A DNA stretch of 64,000 nucleotides from Manduca sexta (taxonomy: Eukaryota; Arthropoda; Insecta; Lepidoptera; Sphingidae): contig NC_051140.1 in assembly GCF_014839805.1 (NCBI RefSeq), positions 13,103,826-13,167,825 on the forward strand, written 5' to 3'. How positions within the stretch are numbered: position 1 is the stretch's first letter; each line of letters begins with the position of its first letter. This document shows, one piece after another, positions 37,301-50,300 of the stretch. The notes under the pieces were generated by a model. The model was given only the letters and a program-made list of their open reading frames with translations. It was not told the origin of the DNA and ran no database searches. The position numbers and the translations under genes are program-made.

Positions 37301-38326
37301 AATAATATTATCGCGGACAGTGATGTATTATTATGTGATTCTTACAAACAAGTGATTTCGTTCAGCTTTTTAACGTTAAAATAAAGTTAAACTGTTTAAA
37401 CATTGTTTTAACATTTTATCTCCCCAATTTATGGAAAAGATTTTACATGTGATTCACGTTTATACTTTCCTAAGACATGCTTTTTTGGAGTTTTAATGTA
37501 CGCCAACTTTATTTATGCAAATGAACTCCGATTTTGTTTTCCGATACGTAAAATCGTTAGTCCCTATATTGAATTTATGTTATAGACTTGAAGCAGTTAA
37601 GGGTTAGCTGCGACCAATTAATTCTGCGAAAAACTCTACAAAACTAAACGCCGGTTGCAGACCAAAAACTAAATCAGTTTAGCTTAGTTCACATAGCTGG
37701 GTAAATTACATATAGTATACACTTGCCTTAGTTTTTCAGCTTTACGTAAAGTGCCATGTAAATGTGGAAATATTTCACAGAAACTCATTTCGATATGCTC
37801 GCAACGACAAGCGACTACGCATTTACTATAAACGACCTCTACGTTTATTAGACGCTATTTTTGCAAAGAAAATTGATTCCAAATATTAAATGCATCAAAC
37901 TGCATTTTAAGCGCTACAATAAAGTATAATGCTATTTACGAAGAAATCCTGAAAGTTATATATATTTTTTGCATGTTAAAGGTTAAATATCACACGTTGT
38001 CATCTCATTACGAGAACTTTCCAAGACACGTAAACGTGATGTGATAATTAAAGATCCATGTACGCTGTGCAACACTCTTTGTTACTCCAGGAGCGTCACA
38101 TTTCATTTTTATGTAATTCTTTATGTTACTAAAATATTAAATTTTGCTTTTAAGTTGCTTTAGTATCACTTATTCATAATAAGATAAGATTTAACTTATC
38201 TATCAATTCACCGTAAAAAAAAATTGGTTAAGAAATTTAAAAAAAAAAAATTACTTAAAAAATTTGCTTAAGATTTTTTTTTTCGTTTGATCCCAGGTCT
38301 GATTTTAATTGCTTGGTATAAAACTT

Positions 38327-38625
38327 GTAACTTCGAAGATGTAGGGATAGTCTTCAATATCAAATAGGATTTTGATTATCCTTTTTTTGTGGAGATTAAT
38401 ATTAAAATACTATCATATCAAAAACACCGTTTTTGTTTTTTAAACTTCAAAGATGCAGAAGATAATTCCTTAAAAACAAATAGGATTTTAAAGATTATTT
38501 TTGTGAAGGCTTCAGTATAACTTGAACATACTACCATATCACAAATATTGTAATATGACCTTGCAAATGGAAGATGCAGCTGGGAATTCCTCAAAATCAA
38601 ATAGGATCTTGATGATTCTCTTTAT
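38327..38625. repeat. Degenerate tandem repeat, about 3 x 118 bp
   Basis: CAAATAGGAT occurs at 38361, 38477 and 38598, each preceded by a GAAGATG-like or AAGATGCAG-like stretch about 40 bases upstream and followed by GAT-rich DNA. Spacings are 116 and 121 bp. The copies are diverged, so the array is old. Confidence 0.6.
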
Positions 38626-41600
38626 ATAAAGTTCAATTAGATGTATTTTGCCACTAAAGAAAAACAAGAAAATAAAAAGTTCAAACAAAAATGAAACCGA
38701 CTACACACAAACTACTACAATCCATAAAAATATTGAACATTAAGTATAGACGGGTTAATAAAAAAAAGATGCAATGTAATCTTCTTTCTAATTCAAGTCT
38801 TTGTTTATATGCACACAAGATATATTTTTGGAGTTGGTGCCTAATTGAAATTTCTAGCAAAGCTAAGGAAATGCACGAATAAACATTCGAATAAATGGTA
38901 TGAGAGTGTATGTATGTAATTATATTTATAATTACGCTTAATCCCTGAAAAGTCAAACAGTGACGCAACTTCGCTGCGCTGAGCTTATAACAATTTACAT
39001 CCGGTCCACTGTTTGATATGGTCTGATGATTTTATTTGAGTTGTTTGTCATTTGATTCAATTAGTCACAGGCTTGATGTCAGTTTCAAACCTTATACGTT
39101 TATAACCTTTGAAACAATACTGTGCTTTTAATACATTGATGAATTCCCTGCATAGCTTTTGTTACACGTTAATAATATAAGTTACTACTTGTAAACAATC
39201 TTGCAATAGCAATATGCGTGGTCGTTGAATTTATCAAATTGGTTGAAAGTTGTTTTTAATAACACATACCGTACAGATATGCTTATTAAAAAATAATTAT
39301 TAAAAAAAGAACAACAGTATTAATGCGTTGCAGACTTTAATGCGGCCACGTTACGTAAATGTAGGTACTTTTCGGGGTTAAATACTGCGGTCATAAGGAA
39401 TAAGCACCTATCTACATAAAATTTAAATGGGAGAAACACAATTATTAAATACATATATTCTCATTATGAGGCCAGTATAGTGGCTATCCACTGTGCACTT
39501 TCTGAGTTAAAAAGTACCTAATACTTATAAATCCAGGAGATGGTCGATTCATGTACTACGTTTCATTAAAATCCATTCGGCGATTTACTTCACTATTTTA
39601 GAACTTGAAATCAAATGTTTAAGCATTAATTTGTATTCTAACATAAAAACAAAATGTTTCAATCAAACATAACGTGTATGTATGGGCGATTTGTTTTTAA
39701 ACTTTTCAGCTAATTTTGTTGCTGACTGTACAGGAAAATCTTAGTTTAGCACACAGAAACGTCAATTTCTAGATGAACGTATACTATACACACTTTTCTA
39801 GGTATTTCGAAAACTTGTACCGTGGGAATTTTATTCTGCAAGATAACTATAGAAAAGTTTCCCGAGCTGTAAGTAACAATTATTAGATAAAAATGTCAAT
39901 TGCTATATAATATTCAACGCACGATTATATTTTTACAATAGAATTTCATGTTATCCTAAAGTTGTTATTAGATCTTTTACTTGCCACCTGCCATGATACT
40001 ACTTTGCACTTATCCGTGCAATAAAATTTTTGAACCATATCGAAGAAAGGAATTTGCGTCTATTTGTACAACAGACCGCGTGCTGGCCTTATTACACTAT
40101 TTTATTTTTGTTTATGGTATCTATTTAAGTCACATTTTTCGTTATTTAAAACGATAAACAACAAATAATGAATACAGCATTTTTAATACGTAATTCAATA
40201 CCACCTATATTAACTTTAAGAGAAATAGTAGGTATATGTAAATCCAAAAGTCCTAAGAATTTTTTGGTCAGTAATTTGTAAGCCACATGGCGAAGCGACT
40301 GCAGGTTTTTTCAATAGTAAAGTCACGCACACTATTTTTACAAAAAGTAAGATACGCTACAAAACAACAAGTGAAGATGGTGCCGCGATTGTCAAATATT
40401 GTGCTTAACTTTTATGAAAATATAATTTCTCATACAGGTTTTCAATGGCTGAAATATAAAACAGCTACTTTTGTTTGATTCTGTTCCAGAATAAAAAATA
40501 TTTACATTTCAATTTACTGTTTCCAAGTTCATAAGTGAATCATGTGCGCCTTGGAGCCCGTTGCAAACTCTAAAGGACCTCCCTTACGCAAGTTTTATCC
40601 CTGCAGTCGTACGATCTCTTAGATGCAGTTATGAACCATGTCCCTGAATTATTACTTTAACTTATTAAGTATTGCTTAAGCTTTACTACATAAACAAATT
40701 GCGTAGTCCAGGCTCACTAAGAAATGATGCGAAATAGAAGAAGAAAAACAGACTGTGACAATATTGTCGCTTATACAATCCGTTCAATTTGCGGTTGTGG
40801 CACATTGATATATGAATATTTAGACCCAAAGCCAAATAACAACAGAAATATTTTTACTGGGTTTTGATCGTGCTATTTACCCCAACACGACATGTATTTA
40901 CAGAAAACTTTTATGTTATTGTGATTTTAATGCTTTTAAGAACTTATTACACTACAAAATTTGTTGTGAATCCTGTCCGTTAGAGTTTGAAGAATAAATA
41001 TATATTTCGTATTTATTTAACCACAAAAAACATATTAATGTTAAGATACAAGATCGTAGTGCCGAAATATAAAAATCATCAAAAACGTGTCTTTTTAGTT
41101 TTTTCCGTAGGGTTTTAATTTTAAGAAATCATTTCTTAAAATTCCCTTAAATACAAACCAATATCTTCTTATATTTTTAAGTTCAGTGTTTGTCTTTATT
41201 GGTTAATTGAATGAGCCGTTAAATAAATAATTGAGTTAGATATTATAGATTAGAAACTTAGAATTAACATAAAATGCTTACAATTATGCATAAATTTGCT
41301 ATATGTATATTGTTCGTATTATTTACGACATGTTTGTCCGAAAAAGCTATCATAACAACCGTTATATCGAATATACATTAAATTAAACTTATACATCCGT
41401 GTCGTCGCCCCAACTTCTCAATTTAAACCCATTAAGTTCAATAGTCCTATTTCTTATTATTACCATTCACATATGACATTTCCGTAAGTGATTATTTACA
41501 TGACATCCCATTAGTATATATTACGTTTCGCGAATTTATTTCTTAGGGAAGCTATATAACGATAGATTATAATTTACGAAATAATTATAGAATAAATATA

Positions 41601-42819
41601 TTAGTTATTAAATGCACACACCATTTAAAATAAAAATAAAAATTAAATTAAATAATATGTTCTTATTTCCACTATGGAATCAGAAAATAAGTTAGGCCCT
41701 TGAAAGGGCCATAAAACACCAACAAAAGTCCAAGAGCTCTCATTTTAACCGACTCCAAAAGGAAGGCATAATCTATTCGTCGTAATTTTTTTTTCATCTA
41801 TAATTTTTTACCCCATGATCCGATAAAAAATATTTTTTATCCGTTGGAATTCGTAAAGCTTCGTAATGGTCCAATTTTTATAAAGGAAATTTCCTTGCAT
41901 TGACATCCTGAGACATTAGACGTTCTTTCTTATAAAGCCCAGCAATTACATTTGCAACAGTATCCTTTTAATCGAAACATAGCAATACTTATACTCTAAT
42001 GCTTAGCTGTAAACGATCTTTCGAATTATGTGACCTTCCTCTAATAAACTATATAGATAAGTAAAGTACATATGGAGTAATGCAAGATGTGCAATTATGC
42101 ATACAAAAATCTGTTGTAATGCGGCATGCAAGTTACAATGTTCGTGAAGTGTCAATTACATTTTGAACCCTAGAATGTACCTACAGTGACGACATTTAAA
42201 GTCCTCCTTTTACATGTCTCGTTTTAAGTGGCACTAACAGATCTGGATTTCTAAAAACTTTGTATTGCGAACAACAAAGGGAACAACAGTCATAATTTCA
42301 AGTGTTATGATTTGCGAATTGAAGCCTTCCTCATGCCTCAATTTGATTCAAAGTTGAGATCAGCAATGCAGTTTTACACGTATTTTTCAGTAATGATTTA
42401 ACTTAGTTTATAGCAACGTCAACCCTTCTTGCCGATCCGATCCTGTAATCGATAATAAATTAAATTACGTGAGTTTTTGGATTCAGAGAAAACCCAGACA
42501 AAGTGTTGCCTGGAATGTTTCCAGTGCGTCTCAATACTAGGCCCAGAGGATCCACATCTTTTATCGTTGAAATAGACTAAACAAGGTCATATTCCGAGCA
42601 GTAACCGGCATAAAAAACAGAAGACAACCTAATAATGCAGTCACTTCTCTGAGTTATGTTACGAAGAATCATGACACGTTATTTGTTAGAATTCAAAATA
42701 GACTCCACAAGGAATTTATAGGTGCCTATAAAAAAGAAGGAAAAATCCTGCCTTTACTGTCACTGTATTGCCTTTACTGCGATATTACAACAAAGGTCAT
42801 TTATTTGAATCGGTAAATA

Positions 42820-43019
42820 GTCCATTGAAAAGTTACATTTGGGGTTGCGTTTTTTAGAGGACGCAATTTTATTTTTTTGAAGTGTAGGGGGGGTCAGTGT
42901 AAAGCTAAAACAAACTTGGTTTTAGCTTTACACTGACCCCCCCTACACATCAAAAAAATAAAATTGCGTCCTCTAAAAAACGCAAGGTAAGGCCTAAAAA
43001 ATGTAACATTTCAATAGAC
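42820..43019. mobile_element. Short foldback element, TA-flanked
   Basis: A 200-bp near-palindrome with the same ends and subterminal sequence as the element at 10420 (TTTTTTAGAGGACGCAATTT, GGGGGGGTCAGT). TA flanks both sides. Its arms are in swapped order: the ACATTTGGGGTTGCG subterminal version is on the left here and on the right in the long copy. The centre has been deleted, leaving a tight hairpin. Confidence 0.85.
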
Positions 43020-44125
43020 TAGAAATATGTCACAAGGAACTAAGGAAAGAAATACATGGAAATTGCTCGGCAAATCTCGAACTTCGTGACATGTTGGTAG
43101 CAGATAAAACAAAAGACGAAAGATTTCCTATTGCATGAAAAATATAAATAACAAAAAAATATCACGTCTTTATCGCATTTAGGACCACTTTCTACGTATT
43201 TTGGCAAAAAAAAATATTCACGGAAACACAATTTGGGGTCAGCACGTGATTGGGTGGGTGCTGCGTGAGCTTTTGTGGGTATTTCCGACTACCTACTTGT
43301 ATTATCAGTACTTACATACAAATTTCGTTTCAGATAAACTATACTATAGATCCAACAGTAGACACGCGAGTAAAAACGTGTTAAAGGAATTATTCTACTA
43401 GTTGATAAATTAGAGTATAAGTGAGCGATGAATATAGATTTGATTATTATCAGAAGCCCTCTGATATAATTAAATAGTTTAAAAAATAGAAAGAAACCGG
43501 TGCTGCTATAAAGCTTTAAAAAAGCTTCTGAAATGCTTACACTATGTCATATTTAAATCAATCTAGTTTAACGATTTTGTGTTTATCTTATTCGTTATAT
43601 TCGTCATTAGTGAATTACACCTTAGGAATTCGTAGTGGGGAAATTTAATCAAATTGTTTCTATGCCGTAACACGAGTACAAATATTTAAATTCCTTATTT
43701 ATATATAGATGTCGCACATGATAGGTAGTTACGCGTGCTGAATGTAAAACAGTCGTAAGTTATTTTTAATAAACCTCCGACACCGCGAAACAATTGAATT
43801 ACTGGAACTAAGATTCCAACGCAACGGAAGTATGCATATCATAAAAAATATTGGTAGATTATTTAATCTGCATCATAAATACGAACCTCTCGACACTAAC
43901 TAAAGAAAGACTGGCCAAAAATTAATTAAGATGATAAGAGATTTATGTGTCTCCAGTAAAAATATGGTAAAAGGATATAATATTACGGAGCACACATGGA
44001 AACGAGTTATCTCGTGCGGTGAACCCCACACACGCACGGAGGTCCGACCGCCGAAAATACGCACACATATAAGTACACCTATATGGCAAATACGTTGCGG
44101 TATCCGACGTTAACGTAAGAGATAA

Positions 44126-44322
44126 TATAAGAGGCGCATCTTCGACTTTGCACATTTCAGTTTTAAAAGCCGGTCGTCGGTGTACGGGTCATGTTAGCGA
44201 ATTTTAGCACATCTTGTGCTTAGACGGCGTCGTATAGGCTTTACTTTGTGTGGCCAGGACTGAAGTTGTCTTTGGACAGCCTGCTTACCAGAACAGAGGC
44301 CTGAACGGCCGCCTCCCTGGCC
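44126..44322 (+). promoter_or_regulatory. TATA/initiator promoter and 5' UTR of the cuticle gene
   Basis: TATAAG begins at 44126 and an arthropod initiator, TTTCAGTT, has its A at 44159, so TATA starts at -33, the normal spacing. GGTCAT, a match to the downstream promoter element, sits at +29 to +34, one base off its usual place. The implied 5' UTR is 164 bases, less AT-rich than the surrounding DNA. Location is supported by the start codon that follows and its fit to exon 2. Confidence 0.7.
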
Positions 44323-44352
44323 ATGGGGCCGGGAACAGTCTTTTATTTTTTG
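44323..44352 (+). CDS. Cuticle gene exon 1, start codon and half of signal peptide
   Basis: ATG in GGCCATGG context opens ten codons ([10 protein letters not shown]) ending at a GTGAGT donor at 44353, in phase 0. Joined to exon 2 it gives [20 protein letters not shown], an ideal secretion signal with cleavage after ASA. A tiny first exon splitting the signal peptide is usual in insect cuticle genes. Confidence 0.78.
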
Positions 44353-47300
44353 GTGAGTTTTATTTTTATGCCGTATTACACAATTATAATTTTATTTAGT
44401 TTGATTAGGTTTAATAGCTGGTTTACTTAATATTTTTCATGTAAAGACTATAAAATAAATATCAAACCGCTATTAGTTTTGTTCTCTGAACAGAATTTAA
44501 TTAATGTTTCGTAAAAATGCGCTTAAATATTTTTATTTCAAACTTGGATAAATTCGCGTACATTCAAAGCTCGATTTTTTTATAAAGTAGTAAATAAAAT
44601 TATTAGAGGTTTTACTTTAATGGACTTTTAATAGTTTTGTTATAATTTCGTAGTTAATCTTTATAATTTGATATTACTACATCAGAAAATCAATATATTA
44701 TATTATATTTTATAGGTATCTAATACTTAAAATCTTGTGGAATAATATTCATATATATTCCATATCAATATTATTCCACAAGATTTTAAGTATTAGCAAT
44801 AATAAAGTTCTATTTTATGTAAAACTAATTTTAAACACTTTTGACATTAGGGTATTCCAGCTAACTAAATCGGAATATAAGTAGTTACTCCACACCCGAA
44901 GTGGCTAAGTTCCTAACTTTTCGAAAATATATATTGAATTACTGCCTCGATGGCGTAGTTGTATTGCATGTCCGGTACAATAGCGCTCTGAGGTCCTGGG
45001 TTCGAATCCCGGGTCGGGCAAAATGATATTTGGGTTTTTTCTGCTCAGTATCAGCTCGGAGTCTGGAATTTGTGCCCGATATGGCGATAGGCTCGCCCCC
45101 TATCACATCATGGGACGGAACATGCTTGGCGAAAAGTGGGTGCCCTAGTTGAGCCTCTGCATACCCCTTCGGGGATAAATGCGTGATGTTATGTATATAT
45201 TGAATTAACTATAAAAATTTAAAATGTAAAGATGCGGACATCTTTTAATTTATTCAATTTAATATTTAGCAAACGTATAATTACACAATATTATGTTAAA
45301 ACATTTTATTGCAAATTGCGGAATTTCAAATGCATACTGGCTACCGTTTATTATGCGTATTAGTACGATTAAAAACGCAATAAAGGTAGTGAAAAGACTA
45401 AGGTTCCGTGTTGAAGGGAAAATAATCGGGCTAGTTTTCGGTTAAAAAAGTACACATACGTTGCCCATAATTAGAAATTGTGCCCGAAATGACGATAGAT
45501 TAAACCTCTACAGCATTATGGGTCGAAAGCAAGCTTATTAAACTCTATGCCTTATGATGATACCTATTAATTTATATAATGTTATTTATAATATATCATA
45601 TTATTAATAACATGTCATATGTGGCTGTTCACCTATTGCCTTTGCTTAAACTTTAGAACCAAATGCCTGACAAAGACAATTTTTTTTAAATATAAAAAAC
45701 ATAAACTCAATTTCAAGGCCACATAAGTAAGATGTCTCCTAAAAAAACCTAATCATTATTACTCACAGCGCATTGACCAAGTAACCCAATGTAAGTAAAT
45801 GACACCTTCGGAATTTTAAAACTCATACATATTCCGCATAACAAAAAAAATGTTTATTTTAAATCCTTGAATTACTCGAATATTTCATAACCACTTTGTT
45901 ATATTAACACTATAAGTATGTAATCAAGGTAAACGCAAAGTGGTGTCGAATACTTAACACTCCTAGAATAACGTTGAGAGTCACATTGCAGTCGAAATAT
46001 GTCACATTACTATGAACACTAGTCTAGTGAACTATGAACTTTTATCTATAAAATCAAATATACAGGACATTTATGACCCATAAATCAAGGTTTATGCACA
46101 CAAAACGTATAATCGCTTGAATATACATAATTAAATTACTACCGACATAAATTTTGTTTTTAAATTCATTAAAACTGAAGAGTAATATGTTGTACCAAGA
46201 GTATGTTAAAGGTCAAAGTTAAAACGAATGTACATCATCATTTGGATATGCCAATATCTTTTGTATCACGAATTAAGCATATTCGATACTACTCGTGAAG
46301 TTGACATAAATAGACAATTACGTCAGTCATAGGAAAAATAAACAAAGTATACGTATGTGTAGGAATGTTTCGAATTAGAAAAAATCTTCACAATCAAATT
46401 AAATAAATTGCGTTCAAATAAGATTCGAACATAATAAATTCGATGTTTGTTATTTTTATGCATTTATGTATGACGATAAAGAATAGCAATAAGAAGTGCA
46501 TTCCGAAGCAAGATGCTGTTTGTTTGACTACTATTTCTAATATGTTTGACCCGTTTTACCTTCTTTAACCTCACTTAATATTTCAAGTTAATTAAGACTA
46601 AGTAAAAGCAATTTAATATTATCCTGTAAGACGTCGGTACAATAAAATAATTTTAGTAAAAATGACCTGGCATTTTCTATTTCTTTCATACTGTTTCCTT
46701 AAATTTAATATATTGTCTTTTCCAAAAACGACCACTATGTGAACAAGGTATTTCGAACTTGACAAATTAGTACTTTCTATCAGTATATCAATTTTCGACA
46801 GTATCTTAGAAACTTGTTAGTATGCTAAACTTAACTTTGCAACAGAACCGATTTAAGTTTACCAACTTAAGTTACCTACCCATTAAGTTCTCAGAAGAAA
46901 CATTTAAAAATGTACCAATCTCTTTGTTAATTACTTTTGTTCTATACAAAGAAAATATTTATTATTCGTCTAAAACGCAAGTTTCTTCTTCTTTTAATAT
47001 AAGAAATTGCGGTTTAACTCATGATATACTTATCTCGTTATTTATTCTATAAATATATATTATTTTAAATGATGCCTGGCTATAAAGCGAAGGCGATACT
47101 ATGATAAGACGACCAATTGTTACGGCTAATTCAATTGTATCTAGATTAATGTCGAGTTTTTTGCCAACGGTATAGAAGAATTGAAAAATCATCAATCACG
47201 GTGACATTAGACAACGGATTATATTAATAAAATATAAAGTTGAACGCACTCCGCTCTAGATCTTTTGTAGAATGACGTAATGCAAAATACGGGGTTGTTT

Positions 47301-50300
47301 CTGCCCACGCGAATGATCCGAGCACTAACCTTTTTGGTATCAAAAAAATATTTTTTCCACTCTCGTAATAAATTTATTTAGAATTCTATTAAAAGTACTC
47401 AGAACTCTTTCAGAATACTCTTTGGTCTGCTCTTCACTTGCTCTCTACATTCATTAATATTCAAAGTTGTTATTATCCAATTTGCCGGCTGAGCATTTCC
47501 CAGAACCTAACCCTTTTCAACACTGACAAGACCGCTTATACCCGAAAACTATTGCTGTGAATTGTGATTAAGTTTTTGAGACTATATAAAAGTTAATTTG
47601 CACGCGCCTGTTACTAAAACAAGATATAGAATTGTAACCCGTTTAATTTATACGCAGAAGAGGTCATTGCGGTGTTTTGTTGGGTTTACGTAACGAAAAA
47701 TTAAATGGTAGAGTACCGGAGGAAATTTAATAAACGAATTCTGTTAAGATCAATGGGTAACGCGACTCACGCTTACTCGCTTAAAGACTGGAGATTAAAT
47801 TTTATTATATGTCATAATACCGCATCACATAAAGGCTTTGTTTACAACATGACTTGTGTACGAATGAACTGACCTTACTCCAGATGGTAAGGTCTGAAGG
47901 TCTAGGTAGCACCACCACTCACCATAACCCTCGGGTTCAAACCTTTTACAGAAAATATAGGAAGTTTTTATTACTTTTGTACATAAATTAAATAACAAGT
48001 CGTGATTAAAAATATCTAAACAAAAGAACTATGTAAAGTAAAACATGCATTATTGTCAAGTTATAATTAATTACGTGAAAGACATGAAATACTTATTTGT
48101 TAACAATTTTTGCTAACCTTATTACAGTGATTGAAGAAATAATAATATTATAATATAACATTTTAACAACACTCCATTATATGCTCTAGTGTCGATCGCC
48201 TGCAGTATAACTATAATCAATTTAATTAGGTACAATAAACATGTTAATTAGTTTCCGATTTAAAAAGACTATAAAACAGGTTAGTCACACAAAATCAAAT
48301 TGCTAAAGGACATTGACATCGCAGAAAAACCAACAACATTACAGGGGTGCGACAAACAACCGATTAGAATAATGTTTTGCGCATTGTTATGTCAATCATT
48401 GTCCCTGTTCTAAATAGATTTTTTTTGAGACTAGCAATCATTGAAACATCAACTTGACATGGCATTTTCGTGTTAATAATCATATTAACAAGATCAACAG
48501 TTAATCGTATTAACGCTTTATCCTGTACAAACTTTACACAGTCTAATTAAAAAAGTTCAGTATTAAACTCAGTCTACATCCACTAGAGATAAATAATCTT
48601 GTGCTAAATAATTTTTCTACGACCCTTTGGGAAGTTTACACGGATTAGGGAACCCTAATAAACAAGATATAATTAAATTGCCTTTTTAAAAATATAATGT
48701 GAGTCATCTCCTGTTTTAAACACTCGATACCGGTTGCCGAAACTCGAGAAGAGACTAGTGCGCATTGGGAAATGTCGTCTTAGAAGTTTGAATAGTTTAA
48801 AGGTTGAGGATGCTAGTTCACCTCAAGCCTGGTGGGTCATGCGGTGACGTAATTATCTTCGCTGCGGCAGATGAGACGACACCGGCCTTTCGAATATACT
48901 GTTGCATTGAAGGATAGGAAATTCATAACATAATCACAACTTACAAACATCAGTAACGTACATTAATTTTAATTGGACATTTATAAAAATATCAAAGGTT
49001 CATATTAAAAAAAGAATATCGAACTGTCATTACATTACAGACAAAAACAACATCTCGAATGAATTAAGTAATTTTGATGGCACTCCAAAGTAAATTCCGA
49101 TGAATGAACAGTAAAAACAAAGACAACCAACGAACCTTAATTGCATTTTCTGAAATCAAAGTTCATGTACCTTCACTTAATGAACACTCGAAGTACCAGG
49201 CTGGTCACGTTTTTACTGTCTCATCGTGATGACCGCCACTCCTATATGTAACTCAATGTGTCACTTTCAATCAAGTTGTTTAAGACACTTTCAGATTCAT
49301 GCGATACCTATTGATTTCGCCGCTGGGATTTACCTCCAAGGAACATGTTATTAAAATTTAATATGGTCGACATTGAACTCTTAAATCATAAATTATTTAT
49401 ACTCATATCTGAGCTTCATTACTCAATCAAATAAAGATAAAAAAGACGATGGACACCATTGTTTCACTAAATGCGTACGTATACATACATTTTTCTAATG
49501 ACAATAAATTCAAAAATATTTTTTTAAGTTACATTCATACGAAACTTGGAGACAAATTTTTAGACTGCCAAACTGTAAATTTAAGTTGTGCGCCATCAAC
49601 CAGTGATAAGAATTTTATAAAATTAATTTTCTCAGTGTCATACTATTCGTAACAGTCTGTTCGTAATAAATGTATTTGCGAATGTTGGTACATCTTTATT
49701 TGGTAAGCACATAAGAACAATACTATACTAAGAAAACTGAACCAATATTAATTGTATGTGTAAACTGTTGATGTTCCTGTGTATAATAAATAAATAAAAT
49801 CTAAAGATGTTAATACTCACAAATAGGTGATGTTCGAGAGTCTGACTCACTTTGCGGTGATTAAATTAAATAGACTCAACAAATTGATTTACGTACTAAT
49901 AAACGTGGGCACAAAAGTTTGCTCTAATAACGAATATTTCTTGTTATACAGCCGATACTACCCACACTGACCGTAGCAGATATGTTTTTTTTTTATAAAT
50001 GGTATAAGATTATCAAAAGTTAAAATAAATCTTGTGACTCATGACAAGGAAGCAAATTATAGGAAATAGCTAATAGAAAATTATCTCCGCTTTATTACTC
50101 GGATAGATGTGCATATAATGCATGAACAAAAAGTTTTGGTTATATTAAGAAACATTTAGTTGAACGCAATAAGCTTTGGTTCTTGTTCTCACGCGACGCC
50201 ACTTCGTTTTCATTTTCTTTTACTCAAGTCTGGCATGAGGTCCAATCGTTGCAAAAGATTTGCATTAGGGCTGGCTAATAGTGCTTTTAAAACACTACGT

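Larger units (their letters stand above)
15080..44120. other. Intergenic region of 29 kb without a supported gene
   Basis: On both strands the open frames are short (at most about 100 codons), have random-looking composition and lack splice context. The supported contents are the repeats listed separately: SINEs at 15518 and 31070, LINE 3' ends at 20805 and 26760, dispersed elements at 22096 and 28140, the 123-bp array at 28460, degenerate 118-bp repeats at 38327 and a short foldback element at 42820. Moderately GC-rich patches near 31680-31860 and 36030-36250 could not be classified. The rest is plain AT-rich DNA. Confidence 0.65.

Noticed and set aside
44187..44192. Downstream promoter element GGTCAT
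   Set aside because: It is one base off the strict spacing; noted in the promoter entry but not claimed as functional.
44941..45020. tRNA gene with intact A and B boxes
   Set aside because: No cloverleaf acceptor stem closes, the sequence continues into a 250-bp body, and target duplications flank it. It is a SINE.
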